From Hemileia vastatrix (lineage: Eukaryota > Basidiomycota > Pucciniomycetes > Pucciniales > Zaghouaniaceae), in the NCBI GenBank assembly GCA_030280995.1, contig JASXTE010000011.1:18246603-18310602 (forward strand): DNA of 64,000 bases, written 5' to 3'. Below, piece by piece: positions 1 to 12,691 of the stretch (position 1 is the first letter of the stretch; each line of letters begins with the position of its first letter). The notes under the pieces are model-generated. The model saw nothing but the letters and a program-made list of their open reading frames with translations, was not told the origin of the DNA and searched no databases. The translations under genes were made by a program, and so were the position numbers.

Positions 1-268
1 CATGCCCTTTTAGATCCTCTAAATTGTCTTTGCATTCATCAGATACAAAGAATAGTACTTTTCGTACCATATCATATTTGGTTGCTCCATGAACTTCCCC
101 TGCTTGTTCAAACCTGCGTAAAAACATTTTGGTATTAATTCCCGCAAAGCGCAAGCTTTCATCTTTACACCTAATAATTGTGGTTACCGTTTTTGGAAAC
201 GATGTCGAAGAATTGGGCAATTTAACCCTCTCCTGACATCCCCTAGATGTAGTCGCAGTAGGATCCAT
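1..268 (-). pseudogene. Partial gag-like ORF of a gypsy element, runs off the left edge
   Basis: An open frame of 89 codons runs on the minus strand from an ATG at 268 to the window edge. Residues such as NTKMFLRRFEQAGEVHGA, then YDMVRKVLFF and DECKDNLEDL, resemble the N-terminal part of gag-like proteins that precede pol in rust Ty3/gypsy elements. Such gag proteins form the particle that packages element RNA. The ORF sits just downstream of a primer-binding site (about 498-516) and an LTR (517-1861), as expected for the first gene of an LTR element. Only the N-terminus is visible, so neither completeness nor coding potential can be judged. The family call is from remembered similarity, not from a search. 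Confidence 0.5.
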
Positions 269-495
269 TCCCGAAATATCAAATCAAAGCAAAGATCACA
301 AAGAAAAAAACACACGCTTGGTAATTAAACCTGACTGTTTTAAGGATACAGCCCTATGCTATCCTCTGATAATGGCCATTGATCCACATGTTGTAGGCCC
401 TACGACTCTTCCTCTGAAGTGCCGTCTTGATTACGTCCTCTTGACAAAACCCTAAAAAACCAAACAATCGAATCAAAAACACTAGTTATAATTAT

Positions 496-516
496 GCCAC
501 TCTTGGGACACCAATT
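496..516 (-). other. Primer-binding site of the leftmost gypsy element
   Basis: Read on the minus strand, the LTR ends ...AGTCTACA and is followed one base later by TTGGTGTCCCAAGAG. A TGG-starting stretch directly after the LTR is the usual tRNA primer-binding site. It sets the element orientation (minus) and the LTR boundary at 517. The bases 269-495 between PBS and gag ATG hold no other recognisable feature. Confidence 0.5.
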
Positions 517-1861
517 GTAGACTGTTCTAAAGTACTAAGCAGTAGACACAATGCAAGATGGGTTGGTTCTCCTTTTTAATTTATAAAAAGAAGCGCCTGC
601 CACTCTTATTTTTAAAAACAGTGTAATAATGTGTAACACTAATATTTGACTAGAAAGTTTATAAGTGGAGATGAGTTAAAGATAAGGAAAAACAAGTATT
701 ACTATCTGGATATTTTTATTCTTAACAAGCGCTATTATCCACAGCTACTCCCTCTTGAAGCGCTCTCTTTGAATATGCCTTATTATAGTAATAAAATATC
801 TCTAATAATAGTTAATCCCACTGAATCTATATATTCTCTCTATGTTGCGCTCTTTCACTATACTATATGAAATACACACACAGACGCACAAACTCTAAAA
901 GACTCAGAAATACCTTTTAATATTCTCTCAAACAATTAATCACAAAAGATCTAATATCTTATACTGGGTACTATGACTATAGCTACACGTATATCTCTAT
1001 ATTGATTTTTCTATGATCTGCTTTTTAAAATGACAACTAATGCGATTTTTCTTATTTTATTAACTAAATAGATAGATCGACCAGTCCTCTCTCTTTGTCC
1101 CTACCTAATAGTCCTCCTTTTATATTCTTCCAGCGCTCAAGACACAGTTCCCTAATGGATCTCCAGCGCTGACTCTAGCGCCACATTAGTAAAACAATAA
1201 CTAATTTATTAGTATGCTACTTACACTGCTTGCAACAACTACAGCGCCTAAATCAGACCCTATAATTACTAACACTAGTATTAACTTGTTTCACTGATTC
1301 TCCACATATGCACTTTTAACTATACCTTTTTTTGTTTCAGCGCTAGTTCCAGGTTTGACTTATCCTAACGCTGCGTCTAGTTGCCTTAACTCTTGGGTAG
1401 TTTTACGATTGAGTTCCCACTCTCTTTGCTTTAATACTAGGTTCATAGTTCTGACAGCTCGCTTAACTAGTTAGCCTTCTTCATTACTTGTCTCAGTAAG
1501 TTTCCCAACTGGCCGCGGTACAGCATACCATGCACTTGAGTCGTCCTTAATCCATGACTTTCTTCTTAATGCGTAACACATACTTTTTGGAAAGCCCAAA
1601 TCCATATTGTTTAGCGCGTAATAGTCCTAAGTTAATAATACACAATTCGCTATTATGCGGCACATCTTGCTGCAAAATCTGAGCGCACAGACCCTTAATC
1701 TTTTTCCATGCTTCCATTTCCTTTGTTCCTTGAAACACACAAATACATATTATATTTTAACATTTCTTGCTGCGCTAACTCCCCTTTTTTCTTCCTGGAC
1801 TACGCGCACTGATTGCTCTAAAATCATGCTTCCTGCGAGGCGCGTACCACACCGTTTTACA
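517..1861 (-). mobile_element. Long LTR (family L), copy 1
   Basis: The segment starts TGTAGACTGTTC and ends CCGTTTTACA in plus orientation (TG...CA). It abuts a PBS at 516, so it is read as the 5' LTR of a minus-strand element. It is about 1345 bp, richer in GC at its outer end, and contains many AGCGC/GCGC words (near 587, 728, 760, 845, 1131, 1162, 1175, 1240, 1340). A second, diverged copy in opposite orientation lies at about 12692-13670; they share blocks such as GACACAATGCAAGATGGGTT-like sequence near the PBS end and CTCCCTCTTGAAGCGCTCTC-like sequence further in. The outer boundary is inferred from the neighbouring X repeat and is less certain than the inner one. Confidence 0.5.
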
Positions 1862-2688
1862 GGTTCAGCTTAAGTCTTAGTTTAAGTGCTTAGTATCATT
1901 AGAATGGGCTAATTTTTCTCTACATTCTATTTCACAATTTTGTTATAGTCTAATTATGTGTTTTAAAAGTTTTAGTAGTTGTAGTAGATTTTTCTAAGTA
2001 TTCTGGGTATTTTTGGAGTTTTTTGGAGGTTTTGAGGCTTCAGGGTGGTCTGGCCACCTCAGGCGGGCCTCCTGATGTTGGATGGACTGCCTGCCTCGGT
2101 TCTAGAAGGCTGAGAAGCGTTTCTAGAGGGTTTTTATGCAATTTGGTGCTCAGAAACGCCAAATTTGTTGGTGTGCATGGGCTCTTAGATAGTGGTCTGG
2201 GTTTATATAGTGAATAAGACATTTTGGGGCAACTTTAATTATCATAAACCCATCTGGAGGTGATATCCTTGTTCCTCACTCAGTTTTCATGGTTTTTTGG
2301 CCACAATTGTCTGTGTTTGTTGCAAGGTTGGTTCTTCATTTAACTCAACTTTGGCAACTGTTTTCTCTGTTGTAGTCTTGCAAGCTATATCAAGTATTAT
2401 TGCTGTCTCTGGTGTGGATTTGCAACCTACATCAAGTATCATTGCTTTCTCTTGTGTGGAAATTGGTCTACATTTCAGTTCTTTGGTTTGTTAGTCTGTC
2501 TGGAGACTAATTTCTAGGCTTACCAGTAAGTCAAGTGTGTTGGAAAGAGGCTTTATCAACAGGAACCAATTTAATGTAGCAGGTAAACTTCACTTTATAT
2601 TTTTCTAAAGGGACAGAGTATTTTCTCTCTGGGTTTTCTCCACCTCCCTTGGTTAAAGCCTATAGCTAGTACTATAGGATTTTCTACA
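1862..2688 (+). repeat. LTR-like repeat X, copy A
   Basis: This segment matches 12117-12690 in the same orientation and 40622-41600 in inverted orientation. It contains a TATA-like TTATATAG near 2206, a T-rich middle and a conserved 3' end CTATAGCTAGTACTATAGG...TCTACA at 2688. Ending in TACA, with a promoter-like box inside, suits an LTR. Its left end is cut by the LTR at 517-1861. In the inverted copy the repeat extends further, to a TGTTAAGG start, so copy A is probably truncated by about 150 bp. No protein is encoded; the short open frames here are not conserved among the copies. Confidence 0.5.
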
Positions 2689-2690
2689 CC

Positions 2691-3346
2691 ATGTTAGCTT
2701 TGCGTCAAATACCAGGTTGCTTGTCTGATTTCTCACCCTGGTCTTCCTGAAAGAACTGCCTGTGATATTTGCATGATTAAGAAAATCAAATGCAGTTGTC
2801 CAATTACACCTTCCTGAACTAATGTCTATACTGGACCAGCTGCTCTTCCTGATCCTACTATTCCTTAAAATAGATTATAAAAATTTCACATCTTCTTTTG
2901 TAATATAAAAGCTAAAAAAGCTTTTTCTTCTAATAATCACAATCCTGAGCTTCCTCTTCCATCTCAAGATCCTAATCTTATTATGAAAGTTTCACCTTTC
3001 AGTTTTTCTGAAACATTATTTCCGGGCTCAAAAAGTTATTCTTTTAATTTTTTAATTTAATAATTCTCCTACTAATTCCAAATGCAACTAATATCTCTTC
3101 CAACTCCTAAACTATTTGAATCACTAATACAGATGAAATTAGCCAGGTGCAATATGTTTACATATATCATTATCCTAAATTTCATATATATCTCTTTCTT
3201 GACTTTTGTGATGATATGAAGTGTAATTTTTTAACTTATTTTTGGGAAACTCCTGCTAATAATACTGAAGATTTAATGAAGAGAAGAATATTAATGCAAA
3301 GCTTTGATAATGATGTTGAAAGATTACAAAGGGATTATTTATTTTG
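2691..3346 (+). pseudogene. Decayed Zn2Cys6-like ORF associated with family-A gypsy
   Basis: Two conserved islands survive. At about 2725-2815 one frame reads LPERTACDICMIKKIKCSCP, containing CX2CX6C with a basic stretch between cysteines 2 and 3, as in fungal Zn(II)2Cys6 clusters. At 3205-3345 another frame reads FWETPANNTEDLMKRRILMQ and on to ERLQRDYLF. This corresponds to YFQSTPARDPQDIENRRHLI in the better-preserved copy at 41731-42361. The ATG at 2691 is followed by a stop after 19 codons, and the islands are in different frames, so this copy is dead. The ORF is on the strand opposite to the family-A pol gene at 5423-10713. A DNA- or RNA-binding role is only an inference from the cysteine spacing. 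Confidence 0.45.
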
Positions 3347-5422
3347 ATTTTATTCTCTTCTTTAAAATTTTAATACTGTGATTCTTTATTCCTTTTAGTT
3401 CTGATAACTGTTTTTGTGTGGTTTATTTTAATTCTTCTTTGATCATCATTTAATTGTCATATTTTGAAAAAAAAAAATTTATAAACTATATTATCCTTGT
3501 GATTATTCCACTACTGAAAGCAAGGTTTGAATCCCTTCAGACTTTCCTCTACCAGTCTCCATCATTCTTCACAGCATGAAAGAGTTGGCCTTCCTGATGA
3601 GCCAAATTCTTTTGATTCCATTCCCATTGGGCTTACCCCTTAGCTGAATACTAAAATCTCATTTTCACCATTAGGTCCTCCAAGATTCTTCCTGAATAGT
3701 CAACCAAAGAGACCCACTAAATCTAAATTCTATCCTTCTTCTTTGATTCAGCATCACAACATTTAAATACTTTCTCAATCCTTGTAAAATCACTCCTAAT
3801 TTTTATCATAAATCATAATAATCCAGAAATTCTTAGCACCTATATTTTAGCTTTTAACAATCTCCATAAATAACATTTAAAATATCCATTTTTCTATTAA
3901 TCCTAAAACTCAATTTAATGAAATCTCCATTTCCTAAATTTATTTACATTGTTTTCATTAATGACTGAGTTGTCCAACTGAGTGACTACCATTTTGAGAA
4001 CTAATGAACCAGTGAAAAATTAAAAATGACTGAATTGAATAACCATCTTTATTAACATTCCCTCCTAATATTCTTAAATCAAAAATTTAATTCATTTCTA
4101 GTTTATATTCTTGGTGGACAAAAGTGAAAGTTATTTTCCAGTTTAATTTCATAGGGGACAAATGATTAAGATTTTGATTTTTTTTCTAGTTTAAGGTCAT
4201 AGAAGACCAAATCCCATAGCTCATTTCGTGTTTTAGGTCATAGTGGACCAAAGGTTGTGTTGCTCATATATTTTTTGAAACTTTCTTCTTTAATATTCAG
4301 TTTTAAGGCTTGATGGACTAACAGATCCCATGGGATTCTAAATCATTCAGAGTATTCTGTTCAAAGTCTTGAAGGACTAGCAGATTCAAAAAAGTAAATC
4401 CAAAAGCTTGTAATATTCTTAAAAATTAGCCAGTTAAAATTCTTGGAGGACTAACAGCATATCTTGAGATAGATTCAAACAGATATTGCACTCCATTAGA
4501 CCCTGTTTCCAAAAAAAGTATTATAATATACAAATAAATTAACTTAAATTATAAAAAAATTAAAAAGCAAAAATTTATTATTATTATTATTTATTAATTT
4601 TTTTTCATTTATAAAATCTGCAATTTTAAATTAAAAATTTATTTAAAATAATGTCCTAAAATTTGAAAATTAAAAAAAAAAATTTTAAGAGGCCCCCCAG
4701 CCATCAATGAGATGTACCCCTGACATCACACCCACATCCAAGTGCGCTTTGATATTTTATACACAGGAAAGAAATTGAAAATAAACATAAATGATTTTTG
4801 AAAAACTTTAAAACATCATAAAAAAATAGAAATTATCACTGGGTGGGCTCCCTCCAATTTGTAAAAATGATTAGAGACCACCAGTGGTAATTATCTCTTA
4901 AAAATTAATTTTAATAATTATAAAATTAAAATACAATAATATTCTAACTAAAAAATTCAAAAATAGAATTTCATTAATTAAAATAAAACATAAAAATCCT
5001 TGAATCCAGCTTTGAATAAGCGTAGTTGTTTGACATCATTTTGATCCAGTTTATAGATTTAGTGGGCTTTATATATAACAAAAATAAAGCAAAAATTCAA
5101 CTAGAGACAAGGAAACTATGGTAAAAGACATTTTGGGGTAATTTTTTATAGATCAGCCATCCCATCAATTACCCCCTAACTTGTCAATATTAAATTTAGA
5201 AGGTTCCCCTGTGAACACTTCTACGATAAATAAATACAGTCCTACATAATTCCTCACCATAAACTTCTAACATTTTAATTTAATGATTGATATTTTTAAA
5301 GAAAGTTTTTAGTTTATACTCTCTTTCAGAGTAAATCTTCTTAAAATAATAATATAGTAGTTTGTTCTCATTTTGGTGGAAATCCCCTAAACAATAGTAC
5401 AGAGTTTATCCTCATTTTGGAG
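3347..5422. repeat. AT-rich 3' region of family A with degenerate AGTTTA...CTTGG.GGACT repeats
   Basis: There is no gene here. Between about 4100 and 4460, imperfect copies of AGTTTAA-GTC-TTGG-GGACTA recur at roughly 60-80 bp spacing; one example is CAGTTTTAAGGCTTGATGGACT-like sequence near 4300. Cleaner copies of the same unit occur at 42425-42930. At 5130-5225 a block (GGGGTAATT...CCATCAATTACCCCC) also occurs at 42560-42660. It contains a small inverted repeat of the GGGGTAATT word and may mark the polypurine tract/3' LTR edge of family A on the minus strand. The remainder is AT-rich sequence with short homopolymer runs. Confidence 0.4.
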
Positions 5423-6299
5423 TTATTCCTTGGAACACCTAGTGCCCCTAGGATAGAGCCACTTGACTTGATAAGCAGCTACCCTCTTTTTCAAAACAAC
5501 TTCATCCAACTCTTCTAACACATATGACCTCCCAGATTCCTCTTCTATAACTCTGTATGGTTGATTCCACCTATCTTCAAACATTCTTCCCCATTGACTT
5601 TCCAAACTCTTATTATACACCAAGACCATATCTCCAGTTTTCAAAGTATTACATAACATATGAGCCAACCTCTTATCTCAATACCCAAATGACTTATTCT
5701 TAAATATTCATCATTTTCAAATATGCCTTTTCTAGAGTTTCTTCTTTCATTTCTAACTGAACCATTCTTACACATAATAATTCTATAGTAGTTTTGACTG
5801 TGTGTCAATCTACTCCAAGGTATGTTTAAGCCTCTAAATTAACTGGTAAAACCACCTTTAATTGATAAACTAGTTTGTATGGTGAATATCCAGTTGTCCT
5901 TTTGGCAGTGATTCTGTCAGCAAATAAAACTAATGGTAAATAGTGCTTCCACTTTTCAGCACTTGATACACACATTTTAACTAAAGAATCCTTGATAACT
6001 TTATTCCCTCTTTTTACCATTCTTTCAGTTTTGGGATAATATGAGGTTGCTACCCTTACCTTTGATGCAACTTTTGATATAGCCTCTCTAAACTCTGTCC
6101 CAAATTCAGAACCTTTATCAAATGTCACCAACTTCATCACTCCATACTTGTATACCCAATTTTTCATCAAAAAGTCTGCCACATCCTTGGAATTCAAATT
6201 AAAAAGAGATTCTTCCTCTACCCAACCAGATAAATCATCTCTTCCTACAATCAAATATTCATATCTCCCCTCCTTAATATGAAAAGCATCCAAACTAAC
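5423..6299 (-). pseudogene. Family-A gypsy integrase, C-terminal part (broken)
   Basis: The minus-strand frame at 5826-6293 reads MDAFHIKEGRYEYLIVGRDD, then VTFDKGSEFGTEF and YYPKTERMVKRGNKVIKDSL. This corresponds to an integrase core: the first Asp near the start, the second in FDKGSEF, and the RGN..I motif replacing the usual ERM/ERx third position. The frame at 5423-5668 reads MVLVYNKSLESQWGRMFEDR and VIEEESGRSYVLEELD, the usual post-core integrase/Tf2-like segment. The two parts are in different frames with stops between. It is the 3' end of the same decayed pol gene as the RT fragment at 8240-8659. Integrases join element DNA to the host chromosome; this one is not functional. Confidence 0.7.
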
Positions 6300-7199
6300 T
6301 CTAACTAATAGAGTGTTTGCACCAGTTGCATGACCAGGTTCTTTTGGCCTTAAATAACTTCTCCTTTGACATTATTTTAATGACTGAACCCATTTTTTAA
6401 CAATCAGCTTCATACCAGGCCACTAAAATCTATCAGAAATTCATTTATAAGTTTCACAAACTCTTCTATGTCCAAGATCAACATGCAGTGATTTCATAAG
6501 CAATTCTTGCCCTTTCCTTTGACTAATAACTAGCTGAGGATTTGAATACCTCCTCCTCATCAATCTTCTTTTGGAGAGATAAAATTCCAGTGACTTCCTT
6601 TTTATATTCACCCATTCATCATTATCACTTTTTTCCAGCCTTTCTAATGTTAATAAATATTAAACCATTTTATAATAGAATCTGGTCTGTCACCAGACAT
6701 CACCTTGAAATCCTATTTATATTATTTCAACAGACACTTCCCTATATCATAGATCACCTTCACATGCATGAGCCAATAACTTTAAATCTTTACTTTGCCT
6801 TTTATTGTAAATTTTTTTTTTTGAAATTTCCATCTTTGAACCATTTAAACTTTTAGCAACCACATTTTCATCTTTCCCTCTTAACCAAATTGTCTAAAAC
6901 TCCAACATATAGACCATTCACCTAATTTTTACTATCCCACACTATTTCTCCATCCTCATCTATATACACATCATCTCCAACATCTTTTTTACTGACTTTA
7001 TCTACACCATCATCAAATCCCCCATGCACATGATTTATCATATTTTTGCTATTTACCAGTTTATCCTCATGGTGGAGGTAATTGTAATCTTTAGTAAGAG
7101 ATATTAATACTTCCAGTTTAACCTCATGGAGGAGGTAAGGAAATTCTTCAGCACCTTTTGTACTGGCCTTGATTACAGGTATATCTTCATCAAATTACT

Positions 7200-8659
7200 C
7201 TGAGTCAGAATCCTCTTTGGTAGGTGGCTTTCTTGATAAGCCATCAGGCATGGTAAACATCTTTCCAGGCTTGTGAACTAAATCAAAAGAAAAATTTTGA
7301 ATAAAAGCTACCCATCTAGTCATTGGAACATTCAGTAAACTTGGGAAATTAATCATTTGTATCAAAGATTTTGCATCAACTTGAAAGTTTAAGTTTTGTC
7401 CTCATAAAATATTTTGAAGTTTCTTTAAGATTTTTTCCACACAAAAAAGCTCCTATTTAGGTTAAGAATATAATGATTCCATCTCAGTAAAAACCACAGA
7501 TTCATACCTGACTGGTCTTTTATAACCTGCTTTATCCATTTGAGAAAGAACTGCTCCAGAAGTAATTTGACTTGAATCCACTGCTAAATAAATCTGGCCT
7601 GCATCTTTCACATTATATAACTTGTGCAGGATAATATCTTCCCCAACTACTTTTTTCAGCCTAATAAATGCCTCTTCACACTCTTCATCTCACTCCCAAT
7701 CAGCATCCTTCCTATTCAACCATCTCAAAGTAGCAGCCAATGAATAAAAGCTCTTTATTAAAATTTAACATAAATGCATATGCCTAAAACCCTCTGACTT
7801 CAGTAGTATTCTGGGGTCTTGGCCAGGAATTAATTTTTTTTAATTTCTACTTTGACATAATACTACCCACTCTACATACCAAATTGCCTAATATTTCCAA
7901 TTTTGGCACACAACAAGAAAATTTGGAGCCTGAAATCACTAAACCAGCCTCTTCTATCCTAAACAAAATCATCTCTAGAACTACAGCATATTCCCAGATA
8001 AATTTTATTGTCCCTAGATTCTCCTTTGGTACTTCATTACCATTATCTGTTGAAGGTCTTTTTATTCAAAAATCATTAATAGATATACCAGAATGTTGTG
8101 GAATGTCATCTTTTAGAATCCATGCAATCTGAGCTCTGTAAAAAACAAATTAACATGTTTCTCCTTGAGGTAATCTTGTTATCTGTAATAATCCAAGTGG
8201 CATATCAAAAGTTTTAAGTGGTATTTGGTCAGGATGAAACTATCCTTCATCATATCCCCCCATTTTATCTGCCAATCCATAACACACTCTCACTGCAATT
8301 ATCTCTAAAAACTCCTCTGTGCTAGGTGGTACTCCTGCTTCTTTTATTGAAACTCTATTAGGTTCTCTTAAATATTGAACTACCCTAATCTTACCATTAG
8401 TTTTTTTAATAAAGAATACTGGGCTTAAACAAATTGATGATGATTTTTCATATAATCCAGTTTGAATTATTTTTCTAATGACTTTGATATAATCTTTTTT
8501 TAAAGCAGTGGATATTGGAATTGGCTTCTGTTTCCATGGTTCATGGCAAACAACTGGAATCTTGTAAGGATTTCCATAAGAATGCTTTAAAATACCTCTC
8601 TCCTCTTCTAAAAATGCAATTGCCCTCTCCCTCTTAACCATTACATCCAACATCAACAT
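7200..8659 (-). pseudogene. Family-A gypsy reverse transcriptase and RNase H (broken)
   Basis: The minus-strand frame at 8240-8659 carries an RT N-terminal segment: IPISTALKKDYIKVIRKIIQ, then SPVFFIKKTNGKIRVVQYLR, which aligns to the SP-F-V-KKDGKxRxV-DYR region of gypsy RT. Between 7250 and 7420 a short frame reads MTRWVAFIQNFSFDLVHKPG followed by MPDGLSRKP, the typical end of the RNase H domain. The catalytic YxDD box is not found intact. Stops and frameshifts separate the pieces. The stretch 6300-7200, lying between this and the integrase, holds only degenerate linker and zinc-finger region of the same pol gene. Confidence 0.65.
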
Positions 8660-10713
8660 TTTTTCTTCACCTGAAAGCCATCCTTCAGTTCAAAAACAAC
8701 AACCTGTAATCTATTGAAAGTAATCCTAGAGGTTTCAGAAGATTCAGGTGGTTTTTTGAATAAAGGACAGTTATATGGATCTCTGAATAATTTTGGTCTT
8801 CTCAAAGGCTGATTTAGTTCAGCTGGAAAATGTTTGATATTTGTCCTATTTTTATTTGCTACCTTTTTACATTATGCTGTGCGAACGTCCACTTTTACAT
8901 GAGATACTAGATCCATTATAGTTTCACAATTATACAATTCATCATGAAAATTTTCTTTATCTTCAGAACCAGAATCAGAAATAGAGAAAGTTGAAACATA
9001 ATTTTTATTTTCAAAATTTTCATTTCAATCACTACTACCCCCTTTTCCTTTGTCTAATTTATCATATAATTTTCTAACACCTTTTCGCTTCCATTTTTTA
9101 CCATAATATCACCCAGTAATAAAGTTGGCAGTTTTACCTATTTCTGTATGAAAGAAATAGAATCATCACAAATATTTTTTTTTGTGATTTAACTATACTG
9201 AGATTTTTTTGTTTATTTTGATATGATAATTGCAGTTTATTCACATGCTGGAGGCCATAAAATTATCCAGCACTAATATCACCATAATTAACCAAATTCC
9301 CTTTCCAATTTTCATACAACATAATATATCCCATCTTTCCCTTTGAACCATTTTTAAATTTTATAGAATAGTTTGCTAAAGATAATAAACATATAGAAAA
9401 ATCCAACACATATGAAATTCTAATGTAATACCCACAGAAAATAATTGAGAATCTGCTTGAATTATCTCCAAGTGAGCTTATATTTTTCAATCTTGGATCT
9501 CTTATTGTGGAGAGATTGCAACTTTAGAGCAATCAGCCCATAATACCCCAAAAAATGAGGGTATTCATAAAAATCTTGAAGGGATTAAAAAATCCAAAAT
9601 AATCCAAATTACAGATGAAAAAAATTTAGCTAATTTAAAGGTGTTTTATTCTGATTTTGAAGGAATTAAATTCTTGAGATCCCTTGGTTGATATCCATAA
9701 TTTTGCCTCAAGGGAGTATCCACCAATTCCATTTAACACAAAAATAAATCACCATTATTTGTCCTACCACAGGAAAAAAGAAAAACACACCTTTATCCAA
9801 ATTTTAAGTGAATCCCAGTCATTCACCCCATCAATCAATGCCTCTGCACCCTCCATTAGTCCAGGAACAACAACATCCACCTTTAAAATCTCTTCCTGAG
9901 ATTGAACAAAATCCTGCATAAATATACCTAATTCATAAACCATTTCTACATCTTCATTGCAGACAGTCTGTGCTTCTGAAGACAAAACCTGAGGCAAATA
10001 ATCCTCTGAATCTGACTCCAAATCATCCAGCACAAAATCTCCCCAAAAATCCAAAAATTCTTCATTAGTGACTTTAATATCTTCTTCTTCAGAAACCTCT
10101 TCTTTCCAAAAAGAATCTTTATCAAAAATAACATCTTCAAGCTGTCCAAAATCTTCAGGATTGGCTGAATCAAAAAATTTCAACACAAGCTACCTCTTCT
10201 ACCTCTTGATTCATCAAAGTGTCTTCTCCCTAGTCCAATTCAACAGTATTATGAGTATCCAGATGTTCAAAAAAACCCTTCTTTAGCACCTCCATTCCAG
10301 GAATCCTAGTTTCTCACCGGGTAGATTCTTCATTAAATTAGCACTAATAAGTTCCATCAAAAGGTCTTTCTTAACCTTTTCCCCATAGCATCCAAAAAAA
10401 TTTCTTTGATATATTATCATGATATAAAATTTCATACTTCAACAAATAATCCAAAACCAACTGGAATTTGACCATAAACTGATGTTACTGACCAAGAGAG
10501 CTGACACCACCTTTTTATTCCCTTTTCCTAGCTATATTCTTCAGATCCTTCAATGAATAAACCTTTGGAAACCTTTTTTTTCATTTCTATCTTCAGCTTT
10601 TCCCAATTTTGACCTTTATAGCAATCCATAGTAATAACCACTTCTTCCACCTTTCTTTCTCCCATAAAAAACATAATCTTCTTCACCATATCCGAATGTA
10701 AAGCTCCATCCAA
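8660..10713 (-). pseudogene. Family-A gypsy gag and protease region (broken)
   Basis: The frame at 10528-10713 reads MVKKIMFFMGERKVEEVVIT, then QNWEKLKIEMKKKVSKGLF. This resembles the gag segment in which a membrane-less capsid helix bundle is followed by W..L...M...W. The frame at 9764-10186 encodes a very acidic 140-residue piece (VSEEEDIKVTNEEFLDFWGD), plausibly the gag C-terminal linker. A protease motif D[ST]G was not found. Everything is on the minus strand in the order expected after the PBS near 10984. Several frames are needed to read through, so the gene is dead. Confidence 0.5.
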
Positions 10714-10967
10714 TCCAGCAGCAGTTTATTACCTATATAAAAATCCCTCTAAATTGTCACCAGTAGACTTGGGCCCATCCCAAGATACAATCCTTACTGA
10801 TGCCCTAACAGGTACACCAGAAGCCAAAATACCAGATCCAATATAAGAAGACATAAAAAAATCATAAACCATTAAAATAAGATTAATGTTTGTAAAATAA
10901 GCCTCTTTCCAGCTAAGATTGTTCAGATACCAATTAAGATTGATTAAAAGCTAGAGAACTCAACCCC

Positions 10968-10985
10968 TAAATTGGGAGCCACCAA
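10968..10985 (-). other. Primer-binding site of family A
   Basis: On the minus strand the LTR ends CTTCCTACA and is followed at once by TTGGTGGCTCCCAATTTAG. The TGG start adjacent to the LTR end is the standard PBS arrangement and orients the element. The PBS differs from those of the leftmost element and of G1/G2, so these are different families. Confidence 0.55.
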
Positions 10986-12112
10986 TGTAGGAAGACTCTT
11001 ACAGTTGCCTTGATGTAAGCTAAATCTAAGGGAGTTAGATAAACCAAAGAAAACACTGTCCCTATAAGTAAAATAATGAGCTCACAATTTTCTATGCTAT
11101 AACCTCTTCTTGATATGAAATGATAAATAAAAATTTTTTTATTAATAGCATTGATATGTAGAATCAGTGTTCTTCATAATGAGGTTTAAAAAATGCAAAA
11201 GTGAAGCTGTATTTAGAAAAGTTATATAAATGATTGAATAATATATTTTTATGAAGGATTTATTTTTATGATTTAGTTGTAAAAATCTAGTCACTGGTGA
11301 TGAGCCCTTAAAAATGGTACACTACATGTTATTATATATTATTATGTGTGAAATTGATAAATTTTATATAAAAGTGTTTTATTTATAAGGGTATTACAAT
11401 TTTATAAATTTGTTATGAATATAATAAATGATTGATATATATGTTGTAGTGGTTGTTTGTTATATGATGATTTTCAGATCCTATTATGTTTGATACTATC
11501 TAATTTTGAGTCTACAGGCTTTATATGCATAGTATGTCATGTGCCCTACTTTCCCTAACTGGAGCATTCTTGAGCTTTTCCGGATATCACCAGAGTTTGC
11601 ACAGAGCTTTTCTGGAGTATTACAGACCTTGTACAGACTTCCGGACTCAATTATAACATTTAAAACATCAATAAAAAGTCTATAAAATTTTAAGATAATA
11701 GAGAAGATTCTCTTATATATTCCATTCTAATTTTTGTAGCCTGAGAAACCTTATTCTCCTAGTAAAAATTATCAAACTTAAGCAAATTATGAAAAATCAA
11801 AAATAACCAAAAATACTTTATGAAGGTATTATAAATGGTAAAAAAATATTGAGAATTCCACAAAAATTCTTAAAGGTTCTTTAGACTCCTGAATTTGGTT
11901 TCCATGCACCTTTAAACCTATACTTGCATCTGGCCAGTTATTATTTCTTACATCTTGAATAATAAAAGGTATCCTTTTAAATCAATTTTAATACTTAATT
12001 TTATTTAATTTAACCTATTAAAATTTAGATTGGCTTTTAAAATCTCAATATCCATCTCCAAAAATCATTTAATATTAAACTTCAGTGCCATACTAAAGTT
12101 TTGACTGCCACA
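10986..12112 (-). mobile_element. Family-A 5' LTR
   Basis: This is a 1127-bp segment bounded by TGTAGGAAGACTC and ...GACTGCCACA in plus orientation. A second copy without internal region lies at about 43557-44698, sharing CTCTTACAGT.GCCTTG.TGTAAGC at one end, AGACTTCCGGACTCAATTA near the middle and GTGCCATACTAAA at the other. Both copies stop at the same points while their flanks differ, which supports the LTR call. In the second copy the words CGGAGTC and CCGTACGG recur (44140-44230). No ORF of interest is present. Confidence 0.65.
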
Positions 12113-12116
12113 CTGT

Positions 12117-12690
12117 TGCATGCAGGGGAGCGCTTCTAGAGAGTTTCAATGCAATTTTTCTGGCCAAAAAATAAAATTAGTTGCTGTAGTGTAGATTTTT
12201 AGATAGTTTTCTGTGTGTACATACTGAATAAGACAGATTGTGGCAAATTTAATTCTAATACAACCATCTGGTAATTAGATCAATATTTATTACTCTGTTT
12301 TCACTGTTTTTTGGCCAAAATTGGCTGTGTTTGTTGCAAGGTGATTTCTACATTTAACTCTACTTTGGCAACTGGTTTCTCTGGTGTTTCTTTTCAACCT
12401 GCATCAAATATCATTGCTATTTTCTGTGCAAAAAGTGCAAAGTGTTTTGGTTTTCTACTGAGGATCTTTCTGCATTTCAGTTTTTCTTTTGTCTTTAGTC
12501 TATATAGGCTACTGTCTTGACTTGTTAAGCATTCAAGAAGTGTGTTTGAAGGGGTATTGTAACAGTCTCCAATAAGCTGTAGCAAATTCATCTCACCTGG
12601 TATTTCTCAAAGGGACTGGTGATTTTCTCTCTGGGTTTTCTCCAACTCCCTTAGTCAAGGCCTATAGCTAGTACTATAAGATTTTCTAGA
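12117..12690 (+). repeat. LTR-like repeat X, copy B (5' truncated)
   Basis: From GGGGAGCGCTTCTAGAGAG onwards this matches the second half of repeat X (1862-2688) in the same orientation and ends TAGTACTATAAGATTTTCTAGA, where copy A ends TCTACA. The first half is missing: the copy is joined directly to the family-A LTR at 12112. That LTR, or a recombination involving it, appears to have cut the repeat. The repeat is non-coding. Confidence 0.5.
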
Positions 12691-12691
12691 G

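Noticed and set aside
4500..4680. Possible origin, centromere-like or telomeric repeat in the A/T runs
   Set aside because: Only simple AT-rich sequence; no periodic unit or telomere repeat.
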